Shown here: positions 1-5,801 of the stretch, in pieces
How positions within the stretch are numbered: the stretch's first letter is position 1
Layout of the letters: every line of letters begins with the position of its first letter
Source of the DNA: Desulfovibrio sp.
Lineage (GTDB): Bacteria > Desulfobacterota > Desulfovibrionia > Desulfovibrionales > Desulfovibrionaceae
DNA length: 8,669 nt
Assembly: GCA_022839785.1 (NCBI GenBank)
Contig: JALHJW010000021.1
Location: 1-8,669, forward strand
Reading direction: 5' to 3'
Position numbers and translations under genes: made by a program
The notes under the pieces: model-generated
Databases searched by the model: none
What the model saw: only the letters and a program-made list of their open reading frames with translations
Told to the model about the DNA's origin: nothing

Positions 1-1036
1 GCCACGTCATCATGCTGGCCAGCGACATCTCCGACAAGGTCCGCCTGCTGGAGGAAACGGTCAGGACGAGCCGGCTCGCATCGCTGGGCGAGCTGGCCGA
101 TTGCACCACAGGAATGTCGGCCACCGGCTCACCATGGAGCACCCGCAGTGCCGCCCGCGCGGCAAGCCGCCCCTGCTCGCGCACATCCACGAACGGCCCC
201 CCCACGGTCCCCTCGCCGAGAAAGACGTTCCAGAAGCTGTAGAGGGGAAGGCCCGCCTGCCGCAGCAGGCCTGTCTGCTCATGGAACGAGAGGAGATTTC
301 CCGAGCGGTCGCGGATCGACCCGTTGATGAGGATTAGGGTGCCGCTGGCAGGGGACTGGAGCCGTGCGATGATCTCCTCGGCCGACAGGTCGTTCCAGAA
401 ATCGAACGTCACCCGTCCCGCGAATGCCTGGCTTACCGCCATGAGGCGCTGGGCATTGAGGCGGTCCGTGAGCTCCCGGGTGCCGCCGATGACGATCATT
501 CCGGTCGTGCCGGGATGAAGCGCCAGGGCCTGCCTGATGACCCCCGCACAATCGGGATCGGCCCTGACGCCCGTATGCCGGTCAGAGGCGGTGGGGAGCG
601 GATCGGGGCCGACGGTTGCGCAGGATACGATGGGCGCACCGCGGAACAGGTCACGGCGGTTGGCGAGAGCGTAGTCGAGCGCCTCGTTGCCGGATGCGAT
701 CACCAGGTTGAACGACCGTTGCCGCAGCTTATGGTGCAACACCGCGTCAAACATGCGGGAAACCTGGGCGGACTGCCGGTGACGCTTCACGTCGAGATAT
801 TCCACATCCATGTGAATCCGCTCGAAGGAATTCGACAGCACATCCTGGATTCCCGCCATGACCTGATCAGCCCACGGATAGCCGGGGTGATAGGAATGGA
901 GCACCAGGATGTGGTTGGCCGCCCGCGCCTCGTAATCGGCGCGTGCCGGAGCGGGATACGCCCCAACGAGCATAACCACCGGCCATAGGCGCGCCAGCGC
1001 ACAAACGAAACAACGTCGTCGGATCAATCGAAACAT
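1..1036 (-). CDS. Sensor histidine kinase N-terminal half: secreted ABC-type substrate-binding sensor domain, broken at about position 95
   Basis: The frame opens at ATG 1036, preceded by AAGAGAG, and stays open to the left edge. Residues 1-33 form a signal peptide (basic RLIRRR, hydrophobic core, ARA|D cleavage). Residues from about 42 to 314 look like the PF04392-type substrate-binding domain fused to many Geobacter sensor kinases: ILVLHSYHPGYPWAD near the start, LPLYSFWNVFLGEGTVGG near the end, then GEPVADIPVVQSA. In relatives this last motif continues as N-R-Y-M-F-D and leads to a membrane segment, PAS and kinase domains. Here family resemblance ends at position 95, and codons 94-2 read the antisense of a histidine-kinase piece. 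The domain would sit in the periplasm and bind a small ligand; the ligand cannot be told. The gene is either truncated, inverted in part, or chimeric. Family call is confident; the intact product is not shown. Confidence 0.82.
   Translation of the reverse strand, partial: MFRLIRRRCFVCALARLWPVVMLVGAYPAPARADYEARAANHILVLHSYHPGYPWADQVMAGIQDVLSNSFERIHMDVEYLDVKRHRQSAQVSRMFDAVLHHKLRQRSFNLVIASGNEALDYALANRRDLFRGAPIVSCATVGPDPLPTASDRHTGVRADPDCAGVIRQALALHPGTTGMIVIGGTRELTDRLNAQRLMAVSQAFAGRVTFDFWNDLSAEEIIARLQSPASGTLILINGSIRDRSGNLLSFHEQTGLLRQAGLPLYSFWNVFLGEGTVGGPFVDVREQGRLAARAALRVLHGEPVADIPVVQSASSPSDASRLVLTVSSSRRTLSEMSLASMMTW
3..98 (+). pseudogene. Histidine kinase fragment: end of PAS/linker helix and start of HisKA dimerisation helix
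   Basis: Read from position 3 in frame, the translation runs HVIMLASDISDKVRLLEE and on to SRLASLGELA. This is the familiar entry into a HisKA domain: a PAS-exit D-I-x-x-x strand, a coiled-coil linker, then the first dimerisation helix. In intact kinases LASLGELA is followed at once by AGVAHEINNP, which carries the phospho-accepting His. Here GELA (87-98) is followed by D-C-T-T-G, the reverse complement of the sensor gene on the other strand, so the His box is missing. The fragment continues out of the left edge. It cannot be an active kinase as it stands. No start codon for it is needed inside the window; ATG 12 is an internal Met. Confidence 0.72.
94..99. other. Strand-switch junction with short shared sequence TGGCCG
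   Basis: This is the point where the plus-strand kinase fragment and the minus-strand sensor domain meet. On the plus strand CTG GCC encodes L-A of GELA, and the expected next base (Gly or Ala codon) is G. On the minus strand the same bases hold the Ala codon of QSA plus the first base of the expected Asn codon. So the six bases TGGCCG fit both parents, which is what a join at microhomology or at a tiny inverted repeat leaves. The core GGCC is itself a palindrome. That the two parents meet here is seen; the mechanism is inferred. Confidence 0.6.
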
Positions 1037-1101
1037 AACGCTCTCTTGACAAAAACAACATCGTTAAATCACTGTATTCAATCTAACAAAAACTGTTTAT
1101 T

Positions 1102-1117
1102 AGCACTTTCTATTCCA
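1102..1117 (-). promoter_or_regulatory. Candidate sigma54 (-24/-12) promoter for the sensor gene
   Basis: On the minus strand this reads TGGAATAGAAAGTGCT. It has the obligatory GG, ten bases, then GC, and departs from the sigma54 consensus TGGCAYRNNNNTTGCW only at C-to-A in the first block and T-to-G in the second. It points at the sensor gene. Transcription would begin near 1091, leaving a leader of about 55 bases before ATG 1036. An IHF-like site lies at a suitable distance upstream, which adds weight. The match was found by eye in AT-rich DNA, so chance is a real possibility. Confidence 0.4.
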
Positions 1118-1159
1118 CACGGTGATCGGCCTCTCTGTTTCTTTCACCATAACCATACA

Positions 1160-1172
1160 TATCAATTAATAA
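1160..1172 (+). promoter_or_regulatory. IHF-like binding site
   Basis: TATCAATTAATAA matches the IHF consensus WATCAANNNNTTR except at one base of the final triplet. It is centred about 75 bases upstream of the start expected from the candidate sigma54 promoter at 1102-1117. That is where IHF bends DNA between an activator site and a sigma54 promoter. The consensus is loose and the local DNA is AT-rich, so confidence is modest. Confidence 0.3.
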
Positions 1173-1288
1173 ACGTATCTCCTCCCTCTCCACCGCTGCC
1201 CGGCAGGATACCCCCCGCAGAGCGGGAAAACGTGAAATAGCGGCGCCGCATACCGCTCCAGGCGCCAGACCCATTTGATTTCCGGGTG

Positions 1289-1320
1289 TTAACGTCCTTC
1301 TGTTCTTTAGCGTACACTAA
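1289..1320 (+). promoter_or_regulatory. Candidate sigma70 promoter overlapped by an imperfect palindrome, facing the acyltransferase gene
   Basis: TTAACG (1289-1294) and TACACT (1313-1318) are spaced by 18 bases and each match four of six consensus bases. The -10 box lies inside TTAGCGTACACTAA (1307-1320), a 14-base sequence that equals its own reverse complement at 12 positions, so a dimeric repressor could bind there. A second candidate lies closer to the gene: TTGGTT (1362-1367), 16 bases, TATGAT (1384-1389). That would give an almost leaderless message beginning near the GTG start at 1402. Neither is proven. Confidence 0.25.
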
Positions 1321-1401
1321 TGCCATTTCGCAACAGAGGACAGCCCTGTAGCCGCATGATTTTGGTTGGTCCCGGGGGATGGGTATGATATGAGATAGGC
1401 C

Positions 1402-2325
1402 GTGAACACGACTCTCCCATTACGCAAACGTCTCAAGTGGCACCTGGGCGTCTTGGCGGCCATCGTCGCGACCCTGCCGGTACTGCTGCTTCCCGCGCCG
1501 GCCGCCGTGGCCCTCGGAGGAGCGGCCGGCGCTCTCGCCTTCCGGCTCCTGGGCAAGGTGCGCCGGAACACCGTCACGAACATCAGGAACGCGCTCCCCG
1601 CGCTCCAATCCATGGAAGGGTGGGATCCGGCAGCGGGCACGCCGGAGGAGATCGCCCGGCGCACCTTCGTCAACCTGGGGCGGACCGCCGTGGAGATCAT
1701 CAAGCTCTGCTACGGCCAGGGACAGGGCCTGGTGGAGAGGACGGAACTGCGGGGAATGGAGCACTACCTGCGGGCAAAGGAGCGGGGCAAGGGGGTCATC
1801 TTCATCACGGGGCATTGCGACAACTGGGAGATCGTGGCCCACGCCTTCGGCACCCATTCCGACGGCATGGCCGTGGTGGCCCGCCGCCAGAAATACGAGC
1901 CGCTGACAAAGCTGCTGGAGCGGCTGCGCAACCGGCACGGCAACAGTATCATCTATGCCGACGGCGCGGCACGGCAGATCTTTTTCCGCTTGAGGAAGAA
2001 CGGGGCCATCGGCCTGCTCATGGACCAGGCAGTCCATCCCGGCGAGGGTGAGTTGGTGGAGTTTCTCGGAAGAAAGGCATGGACCACCACCATGCCGGCC
2101 CTGCTGGCGGCCAAGACCGGCGCGGCCCTGGTCCCCGGATTCGGGAGGCGGGAGGGGAATCGTCACGTGCTGGAATTCTTCCCCGAAATAGCACCCGACC
2201 CCGCCGGCGATCCCATCGCCACCACCAGGCTCCTCAACCGCGCCATCGAGGCGTACATCGTCCGCTACCCGGACCAGTGGCTCTGGGTCTATAACCGCTG
2301 GAAGCGGGTACCAACGGAACAGTAG
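1402..2325 (+). CDS. LpxL/HtrB-family lipid A (lysophospholipid) acyltransferase
   Basis: The 307-residue product belongs to the lipid A late acyltransferase family (PF03279), which moves an acyl chain from acyl-ACP onto a Kdo-lipid A precursor at the inner face of the cytoplasmic membrane. The catalytic His-x4-Glu pair is visible as H138 and E143 in GHCDNWE; the usual form is GHFGNWE. Other family marks are ARRQKYEPL near 160, the LLMDQ block at 205-209 and the C-terminal PDQWLWVYNRWK. Residues about 12-50 form the hydrophobic membrane anchor, preceded by basic RKRLKW. The start is GTG 1402; an in-frame TAG at 1396 rules out anything earlier, and the ribosome site (GATAGG) is weak and close. 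The gene stands alone, with a convergent operon on its right. Which position or acyl length it serves cannot be read, so lpxL versus lpxM is left open. Confidence 0.9.
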   Translation: MNTTLPLRKRLKWHLGVLAAIVATLPVLLLPAPAAVALGGAAGALAFRLLGKVRRNTVTNIRNALPALQSMEGWDPAAGTPEEIARRTFVNLGRTAVEIIKLCYGQGQGLVERTELRGMEHYLRAKERGKGVIFITGHCDNWEIVAHAFGTHSDGMAVVARRQKYEPLTKLLERLRNRHGNSIIYADGAARQIFFRLRKNGAIGLLMDQAVHPGEGELVEFLGRKAWTTTMPALLAAKTGAALVPGFGRREGNRHVLEFFPEIAPDPAGDPIATTRLLNRAIEAYIVRYPDQWLWVYNRWKRVPTEQ

Positions 2326-2397
2326 CCGCCCCGTATCCCCTGCGGCGATCCCGCGAGTTTGTCAATGGATGGCACAGCCGGGGTGCGGCGGCTCAGA

Positions 2398-3090
2398 TCA
2401 GGCCGGGCGCCTCCCGGCAGCGGCCTTCAGCTTTTCCATGTCGAAGATCACCACGCGGCTCCCGTCCACCTCGATGAGCCCCTCCTCCTTCAGCTTGCGG
2501 AACGAACGGGACAGGGTCTCGCTCACCGTGCCCAGGCGTGACGCCAGCTCCCCCTTTTTCATGTCCAGATCCAGGTAGGTCGTTCCCTGGAACGAGGTGG
2601 ACTTGCGCTCGGCCAGCTCCACCAGGTGGGCGGCCAGGCGCGCCGGCACCTCCGCGAAGGTGAGTTCCTCGATCTGCCGGGCAAAGCGGCGCAGCATCAG
2701 AGACAGCGACACGATCAGGTTCAGGGAGAAGCGCGGATTGCGCTCCAGCAGCCCCATGAAGCCCTCGCGCGGGAAGAAGATCGCCTCCCCCTTCTCCACG
2801 GCCCGGGCCTCGGCCGGGTACTTGCCGTCGCCGAAGAAAGCAGCCTCGGCAAAGGTTTCGCCGGGATGAACGAAGTGGAGGACCTTCTCCTTGCCGTCGG
2901 GCGAGACCTTGCAGAGCTTCATGCTCCCCTGGGCCAGGAGGTAAAAACCGTTTGCCGGCTCCCCTTCGGCAAAGACGGTTTCCCCCCGGGCAAAGGGGCG
3001 GCGGGCTGCAATGACCGCCACTTCGGCCAGGTGGTTCTCGTCCAGGCCGGAAAAGAGAAGCGATTTCCTGAGGATGTCCCTGATGTCCAT
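2398..3090 (-). CDS. Crp/Fnr-family transcriptional regulator
   Basis: The 230-residue product has the full Crp/Fnr layout. The N-terminal cyclic-nucleotide-binding beta barrel spans about 10-115 (LLFSGLDENHL, FAEGEPANGFYLLAQGSMKL, HPGETFAEAAFFGDGKYP). A long dimerisation helix covers about 120-142, and a C-terminal winged helix-turn-helix runs from about 145 to 222. The recognition helix reads VSETLSRSFRKL. Its E191-x2-S194-R195 is the Fnr-type pattern, which in relatives reads TTGAT-N4-ATCAA half-sites. The only Cys is C60, so an Fnr-like iron-sulfur cluster is excluded; the effector is unknown. The start at ATG 3090 has AAAGGA seven bases upstream. The same frame is open further upstream but there overlaps the preceding gene out of frame. 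It is last in the operon, 11 bases after the tRNA-modification gene, so it is probably co-transcribed with transketolase. Confidence 0.93.
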   Translation of the reverse strand: MDIRDILRKSLLFSGLDENHLAEVAVIAARRPFARGETVFAEGEPANGFYLLAQGSMKLCKVSPDGKEKVLHFVHPGETFAEAAFFGDGKYPAEARAVEKGEAIFFPREGFMGLLERNPRFSLNLIVSLSLMLRRFARQIEELTFAEVPARLAAHLVELAERKSTSFQGTTYLDLDMKKGELASRLGTVSETLSRSFRKLKEEGLIEVDGSRVVIFDMEKLKAAAGRRPA

Positions 3091-3101
3091 GAAAAGTCCT
3101 T

Positions 3102-3710
3102 TCAGTCTCGGTCGACCGCGCATCCCCGGGCACCGAGGGTCTGTCTCACCATGAGGCGGAACAGGTGCTCCATGCCCGATTGGACGTCGGGTGATTCGAT
3201 GATGCCCAGGGCCCGGGCGATTGCCTCGAAGGTGGCCAGCCCCTGGGGATGATTCTCCCGCCGGACGCCCCACTCGGTGGGAGGGCCCGGCGGGAGCCGG
3301 ACCATCTCTGCGCGGGCGAGGCCGGGCAACCGTCGGCCCATGCGGGACGCCTGGCGCCAGGTGCCGTCGGGCACCACCAGGGTGACGGGCCGTCCGTCCC
3401 GTTCCAGCAGTTCCCGGTCCAAGACGGGGACGTCGTCGCCGGGATAGAGCAGAAGGATGCGCCGCGCCAGGGTGTCCAGATCGCTCAGGTCCAGGGAGCG
3501 GCCCAGTTCCCCGTGGATGCGCAGTTCGCTGTTGGGGAGCATCTCCAGGGCCAGGGGGCCCGTAGCCGTGGTTTTCGAGTATTCCCGGTGGTGCATGACC
3601 AGGACCACGCGGGTAGCAAGGGAATACCGCGGCAGCGCCGGGCAGACGCACCGGTGGATATGCATGCGGCACCGCGCGCAGCGCTCGCTCCGTTTCGATC
3701 TGGTACCCAC
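3102..3710 (-). CDS. tapT: DTW-domain tRNA-uridine aminocarboxypropyltransferase (TapT/YfiP type)
   Basis: The 202-residue product is a DTW-domain protein. In E. coli TapT and human DTWD1/2 this family transfers the 3-amino-3-carboxypropyl group of S-adenosylmethionine to uridine in tRNA (acp3U). Near the N-terminus a zinc-ligand set C11-x2-C14-x6-C21-x-C23 is clear. HHREYSKTTATGPLALEM follows, with the NSELRIHGE block after it. The family motif appears as PDGTWRQASRM, and the C-terminal part has NHPQGLATFEAIARALG. Start is GTG 3710, six bases after the transketolase stop; the next Met (M17) would remove the first two zinc Cys, so GTG is preferred. Length is usual for bacterial members. The tRNA target position (47 in E. 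coli) is inherited from the family, not visible here. Confidence 0.88.
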   Translation of the reverse strand: MGTRSKRSERCARCRMHIHRCVCPALPRYSLATRVVLVMHHREYSKTTATGPLALEMLPNSELRIHGELGRSLDLSDLDTLARRILLLYPGDDVPVLDRELLERDGRPVTLVVPDGTWRQASRMGRRLPGLARAEMVRLPPGPPTEWGVRRENHPQGLATFEAIARALGIIESPDVQSGMEHLFRLMVRQTLGARGCAVDRD

Positions 3711-3716
3711 GGTGTC

Positions 3717-5723
3717 TCAGCGCTCCACGAACTCGGCCACGCGCCGGGCAACCAGCTCAGGGGTGAACCCGTACTGTTCGGCCAGCACCTTTTCCGGGGC
3801 CGAGGCGCCGAAGCTCTCCAGGCCGATGAACAGGCCGGCCGGACCCAGGAGCCGCCACCAGAGGCCGCCATGCCCCGCCTCCACCGCCACCCGCGGGACG
3901 CGGCCCGGCAGGCAGCGGCGCCGGTAGCCTTCCGGCTGGGCCAGGAAGGCCTCCAGGCAGGGGATGGACACCACGCGGGCCGCAACCCCGTTACCGGCCA
4001 TAATTTCCGCCGCGGCCAGGGCCAGTCCCACCTCGGACCCGCTCGCCATGAGGACCACGGCCGGGGCCGCACCCCCGGAACGGACCACGTAGCCCCCCTT
4101 GGCAAAGGTTCTGGGGTCCAGGGACTCCTCCCGGGCGATGGCCGGCACTTTCTGGCGGGTCAGGACAAGGGCCGTGGGGCCGTCCGTGCGCCGCAGGGCC
4201 GCGGCCCAGGCCAGAGCCGTTTCGGGACCGTCCGCCGGCCGGATCACCCGGAGGTTAGGGATGAGCCGCAGGGACGAGAGCTGCTCCACGGGCTGGTGGG
4301 TGGGACCGTCCTCACCCACGAAGAGGGAATCGTGGGTGAACACGTACACCGCCTGCTGCTTCATGAGCGCCGCCAGCCGGATGGCCGGCCGGCAGTAATC
4401 GGCAAAGACCAGGAAGGTTGCGCCGTAGGGGATGAACCCGCCGTGGCGGGCCATGCCGTTCATGATGGCGGCCATGGCATGCTCGCGCACGCCGAAGTGA
4501 AGATTGCGCCCCCCGTAGCTACCGGGGAGCACGGAGGAGGAATCCTTGATCCGGGTGTTGGTGGAGGGCTCGAGGTCCGCCGAGCCCCCGGCCAGGGAGG
4601 GCACCGCGGCGGCGGCCGCCTGGAGGGCCTTGCCCGCAAGGGCGCGCGTGGCGCCGGCTTCGGCTCCCACCGCCGCCAGCAGCCGGGCCTCCAGATCCCT
4701 GGGCGCCCCCTTTTCCGCCATCAGATCCCAGAGCCGTCCCTTATCGGAATTGCGGCGGCGCCAGCGGCGGAGCTCATCCTGCCAGGCGGCGCGCGCCTCG
4801 GCGAGCGCTTCCCGCCTCTGTTCGCAGATCTCCCGAATCCGCTCCGGCACGTGAAACAACTCATCGGGCCACCCCAGGCTCCTGCGCGTGGCGGCGGCCT
4901 CCTCGGCACCCAGGGGCGAGCCGTGGGCGGCGGCAGAGTCGTGCTTGCCGGGCGAGCCCTGGGCGATATGGGTCCGGGCGATGATGAGAGAGGGCCGCTC
5001 CCGTTCCACCCGGGCCCGCCAGAGGGCCTCGTCCACCTGGCGGACATCGTGGCCGTCAACGGCCTGCACGTGCCAGCCAAGAGCCGCGAAACGCCCCGCC
5101 GTGTTCTCGGAAAAGGCCAAGTCCGTGGAGCCCTCGATGGTGATTCGGTTGTCGTCGTACAGGTAGACCAGGTTGCCGAGCCTCAGGTGCCCGGCCAGGG
5201 ATGCCGCCTCCTGGCTGATTCCCTCCATGAGGTCGCCGTCGCTCACCAGGGCGTAGATATGGTGGGCGCAGGGATCGAATCGCTCGTCGGCGAAGCGGGC
5301 GGCCCCCATGCGCGCCGCCAAGGCCATGCCCACCCCCATGGCGAACCCCTGCCCCAGGGGGCCGGTGGTCACCTCCACGCCGGGGGTGTGGCCGTATTCG
5401 GGATGGCCCGGGGTGCGGCTCCCCCACTGGCGGAACCGCTTCAGCTCATCCAGGGGAAGGTCGAAGCCGAAGAGGTGGAGCAGGCCGTAGAGGAGCATGG
5501 AGCCGTGTCCCGCCGAGAGGATGAACCGGTCCCTCCCCGGCCACTCCGGGTCGGCGGGGTCGAAGCGGAGGTGGGAGTGCCAGAGGAGAAAGGCGTAGTC
5601 GGCGGCCCCCATGGGCAGCCCCGGGTGACCGGAGGCAGCGGCTTCAACCGCGTCCACCGCCAGCATCCTGAGGGTATCGGCGCCCAGGCGGGCGTCTTCG
5701 TTGGTAAGGCTTACCGCGGCCAT
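3717..5723 (-). CDS. tkt: Transketolase
   Basis: The 668-residue product is a full-length transketolase (EC 2.2.1.1), the cytoplasmic thiamine-diphosphate enzyme of the non-oxidative pentose phosphate pathway. It moves two-carbon ketol units between sugar phosphates. The ThDP domain shows SGHPGLPMG (31-39), SAGHGSMLLYG (70-80), GPLGQGFAMGVGMA and the metal-binding VSDGDLMEGIS through YDDNRITIEG (160-198). The pyrimidine domain has FGVREHAM with the cofactor-activating E414, and FTHDSLFVGEDGPTHQPVEQL (462-482). The C-terminal domain has MASGSEV and the closing GLESFGASAP. The start at ATG 5723 follows a near-perfect AAGGAGG at 5728-5734; an in-frame ATG at 5816 would run into the divergent gene and lacks such a site. 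It heads the three-gene operon. The first Gly of the usual GDG is Ser, a variant I recall in many proteobacterial enzymes. Confidence 0.97.
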   Translation of the reverse strand: MAAVSLTNEDARLGADTLRMLAVDAVEAAASGHPGLPMGAADYAFLLWHSHLRFDPADPEWPGRDRFILSAGHGSMLLYGLLHLFGFDLPLDELKRFRQWGSRTPGHPEYGHTPGVEVTTGPLGQGFAMGVGMALAARMGAARFADERFDPCAHHIYALVSDGDLMEGISQEAASLAGHLRLGNLVYLYDDNRITIEGSTDLAFSENTAGRFAALGWHVQAVDGHDVRQVDEALWRARVERERPSLIIARTHIAQGSPGKHDSAAAHGSPLGAEEAAATRRSLGWPDELFHVPERIREICEQRREALAEARAAWQDELRRWRRRNSDKGRLWDLMAEKGAPRDLEARLLAAVGAEAGATRALAGKALQAAAAAVPSLAGGSADLEPSTNTRIKDSSSVLPGSYGGRNLHFGVREHAMAAIMNGMARHGGFIPYGATFLVFADYCRPAIRLAALMKQQAVYVFTHDSLFVGEDGPTHQPVEQLSSLRLIPNLRVIRPADGPETALAWAAALRRTDGPTALVLTRQKVPAIAREESLDPRTFAKGGYVVRSGGAAPAVVLMASGSEVGLALAAAEIMAGNGVAARVVSIPCLEAFLAQPEGYRRRCLPGRVPRVAVEAGHGGLWWRLLGPAGLFIGLESFGASAPEKVLAEQYGFTPELVARRVAEFVER

Positions 5724-5727
5724 GATT

Positions 5728-5734
5728 CCTCCTT
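5728..5734 (-). promoter_or_regulatory. Strong ribosome binding site of tkt
   Basis: Minus-strand AAGGAGG lies four bases before ATG 5723. It decides between this start and the in-frame ATG at 5816, and suggests high expression, as expected for a central metabolic enzyme. Confidence 0.8.
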
Positions 5735-5749
5735 GTCGCCATAACGTAC

Positions 5750-5777
5750 TTCTCAAACGCACGCATTCGGGTACACT
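5750..5777 (+). promoter_or_regulatory. Candidate sigma70 promoter of the flavoprotein gene in the 78-base divergent spacer
   Basis: TTCTCA (5750-5755), 16 bases, TACACT (5772-5777); each box matches four of six consensus bases. The start of transcription would be near 5784, and a GGGAG ribosome site at 5788-5792 leads to ATG 5802. The 78-base spacer (5724-5801) must also hold the tkt promoter, but I found no convincing boxes for it. I saw no MerR-type spaced operator and no TTGAT-N4-ATCAA site here. Confidence 0.25.
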
Positions 5778-5801
5778 GTCAGGACCAGGGAGAATCATGC
5801 C

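Larger units (their letters stand above)
1037..1401. other. Gene-free 365-base spacer with an AT-rich core
   Basis: This spacer divides the minus-strand sensor gene from the plus-strand acyltransferase gene, so it should hold both promoters. Positions 1041-1180 are about 34% G+C by hand count, in strong contrast to the coding DNA on either side. The right part (1190-1300) is G+C-rich again and carries small inverted repeats: CTGCC-C-GGCAG at 1196-1206, CCCGC-AGA-GCGGG at 1214-1226, and the palindrome GCGGCGCCGC at 1240-1249. A 64-codon plus-strand reading frame starting at 1046 lacks a ribosome site and protein-like composition, so I do not call a gene here. Confidence 0.6.

Noticed and set aside
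1046..1074. TTGACA at 1046-1051 as a plus-strand -35 box
   Set aside because: No -10-like hexamer lies at 15-19 bases, and the nearest plus-strand gene starts 350 bases away.
1046..1240. A 64-codon plus-strand frame in the AT-rich spacer
   Set aside because: No ribosome site, low-complexity composition, and it covers DNA better explained as a control region.
1420..2166. A 248-codon minus-strand frame opposite the acyltransferase, and a 204-codon plus-strand frame in another phase
   Set aside because: Both lie over a gene with clear family motifs and have the composition of shifted or antisense reading.
2325..2397. Terminator between the convergent acyltransferase and regulator genes: short stems GCCGC/GCGGC (2325-2346) and AGCCG/CGGCT (2376-2393)
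   Set aside because: Stems are only 4-5 pairs with large loops and no T-run follows on either strand.
3091..3672. N-terminal extension of the Crp/Fnr frame to give 424 residues
   Set aside because: The extension overlaps tapT out of frame and has no domain; ATG 3090 has a good AAAGGA site and gives the normal family length.
5200..5245. Ser in place of the first Gly of the transketolase GDG motif (SDGDLMEG) as a possibly defective enzyme
   Set aside because: The metal-binding Asp and the rest of the motif are intact, and I recall the SDG form in many proteobacterial transketolases.
3249..5744. An 831-codon open frame on the plus strand opposite transketolase and tapT
   Set aside because: It is antisense to well-supported genes, rich in Gly, Arg, His and Pro, and shows no domain; long antisense frames are common in G+C-rich DNA.
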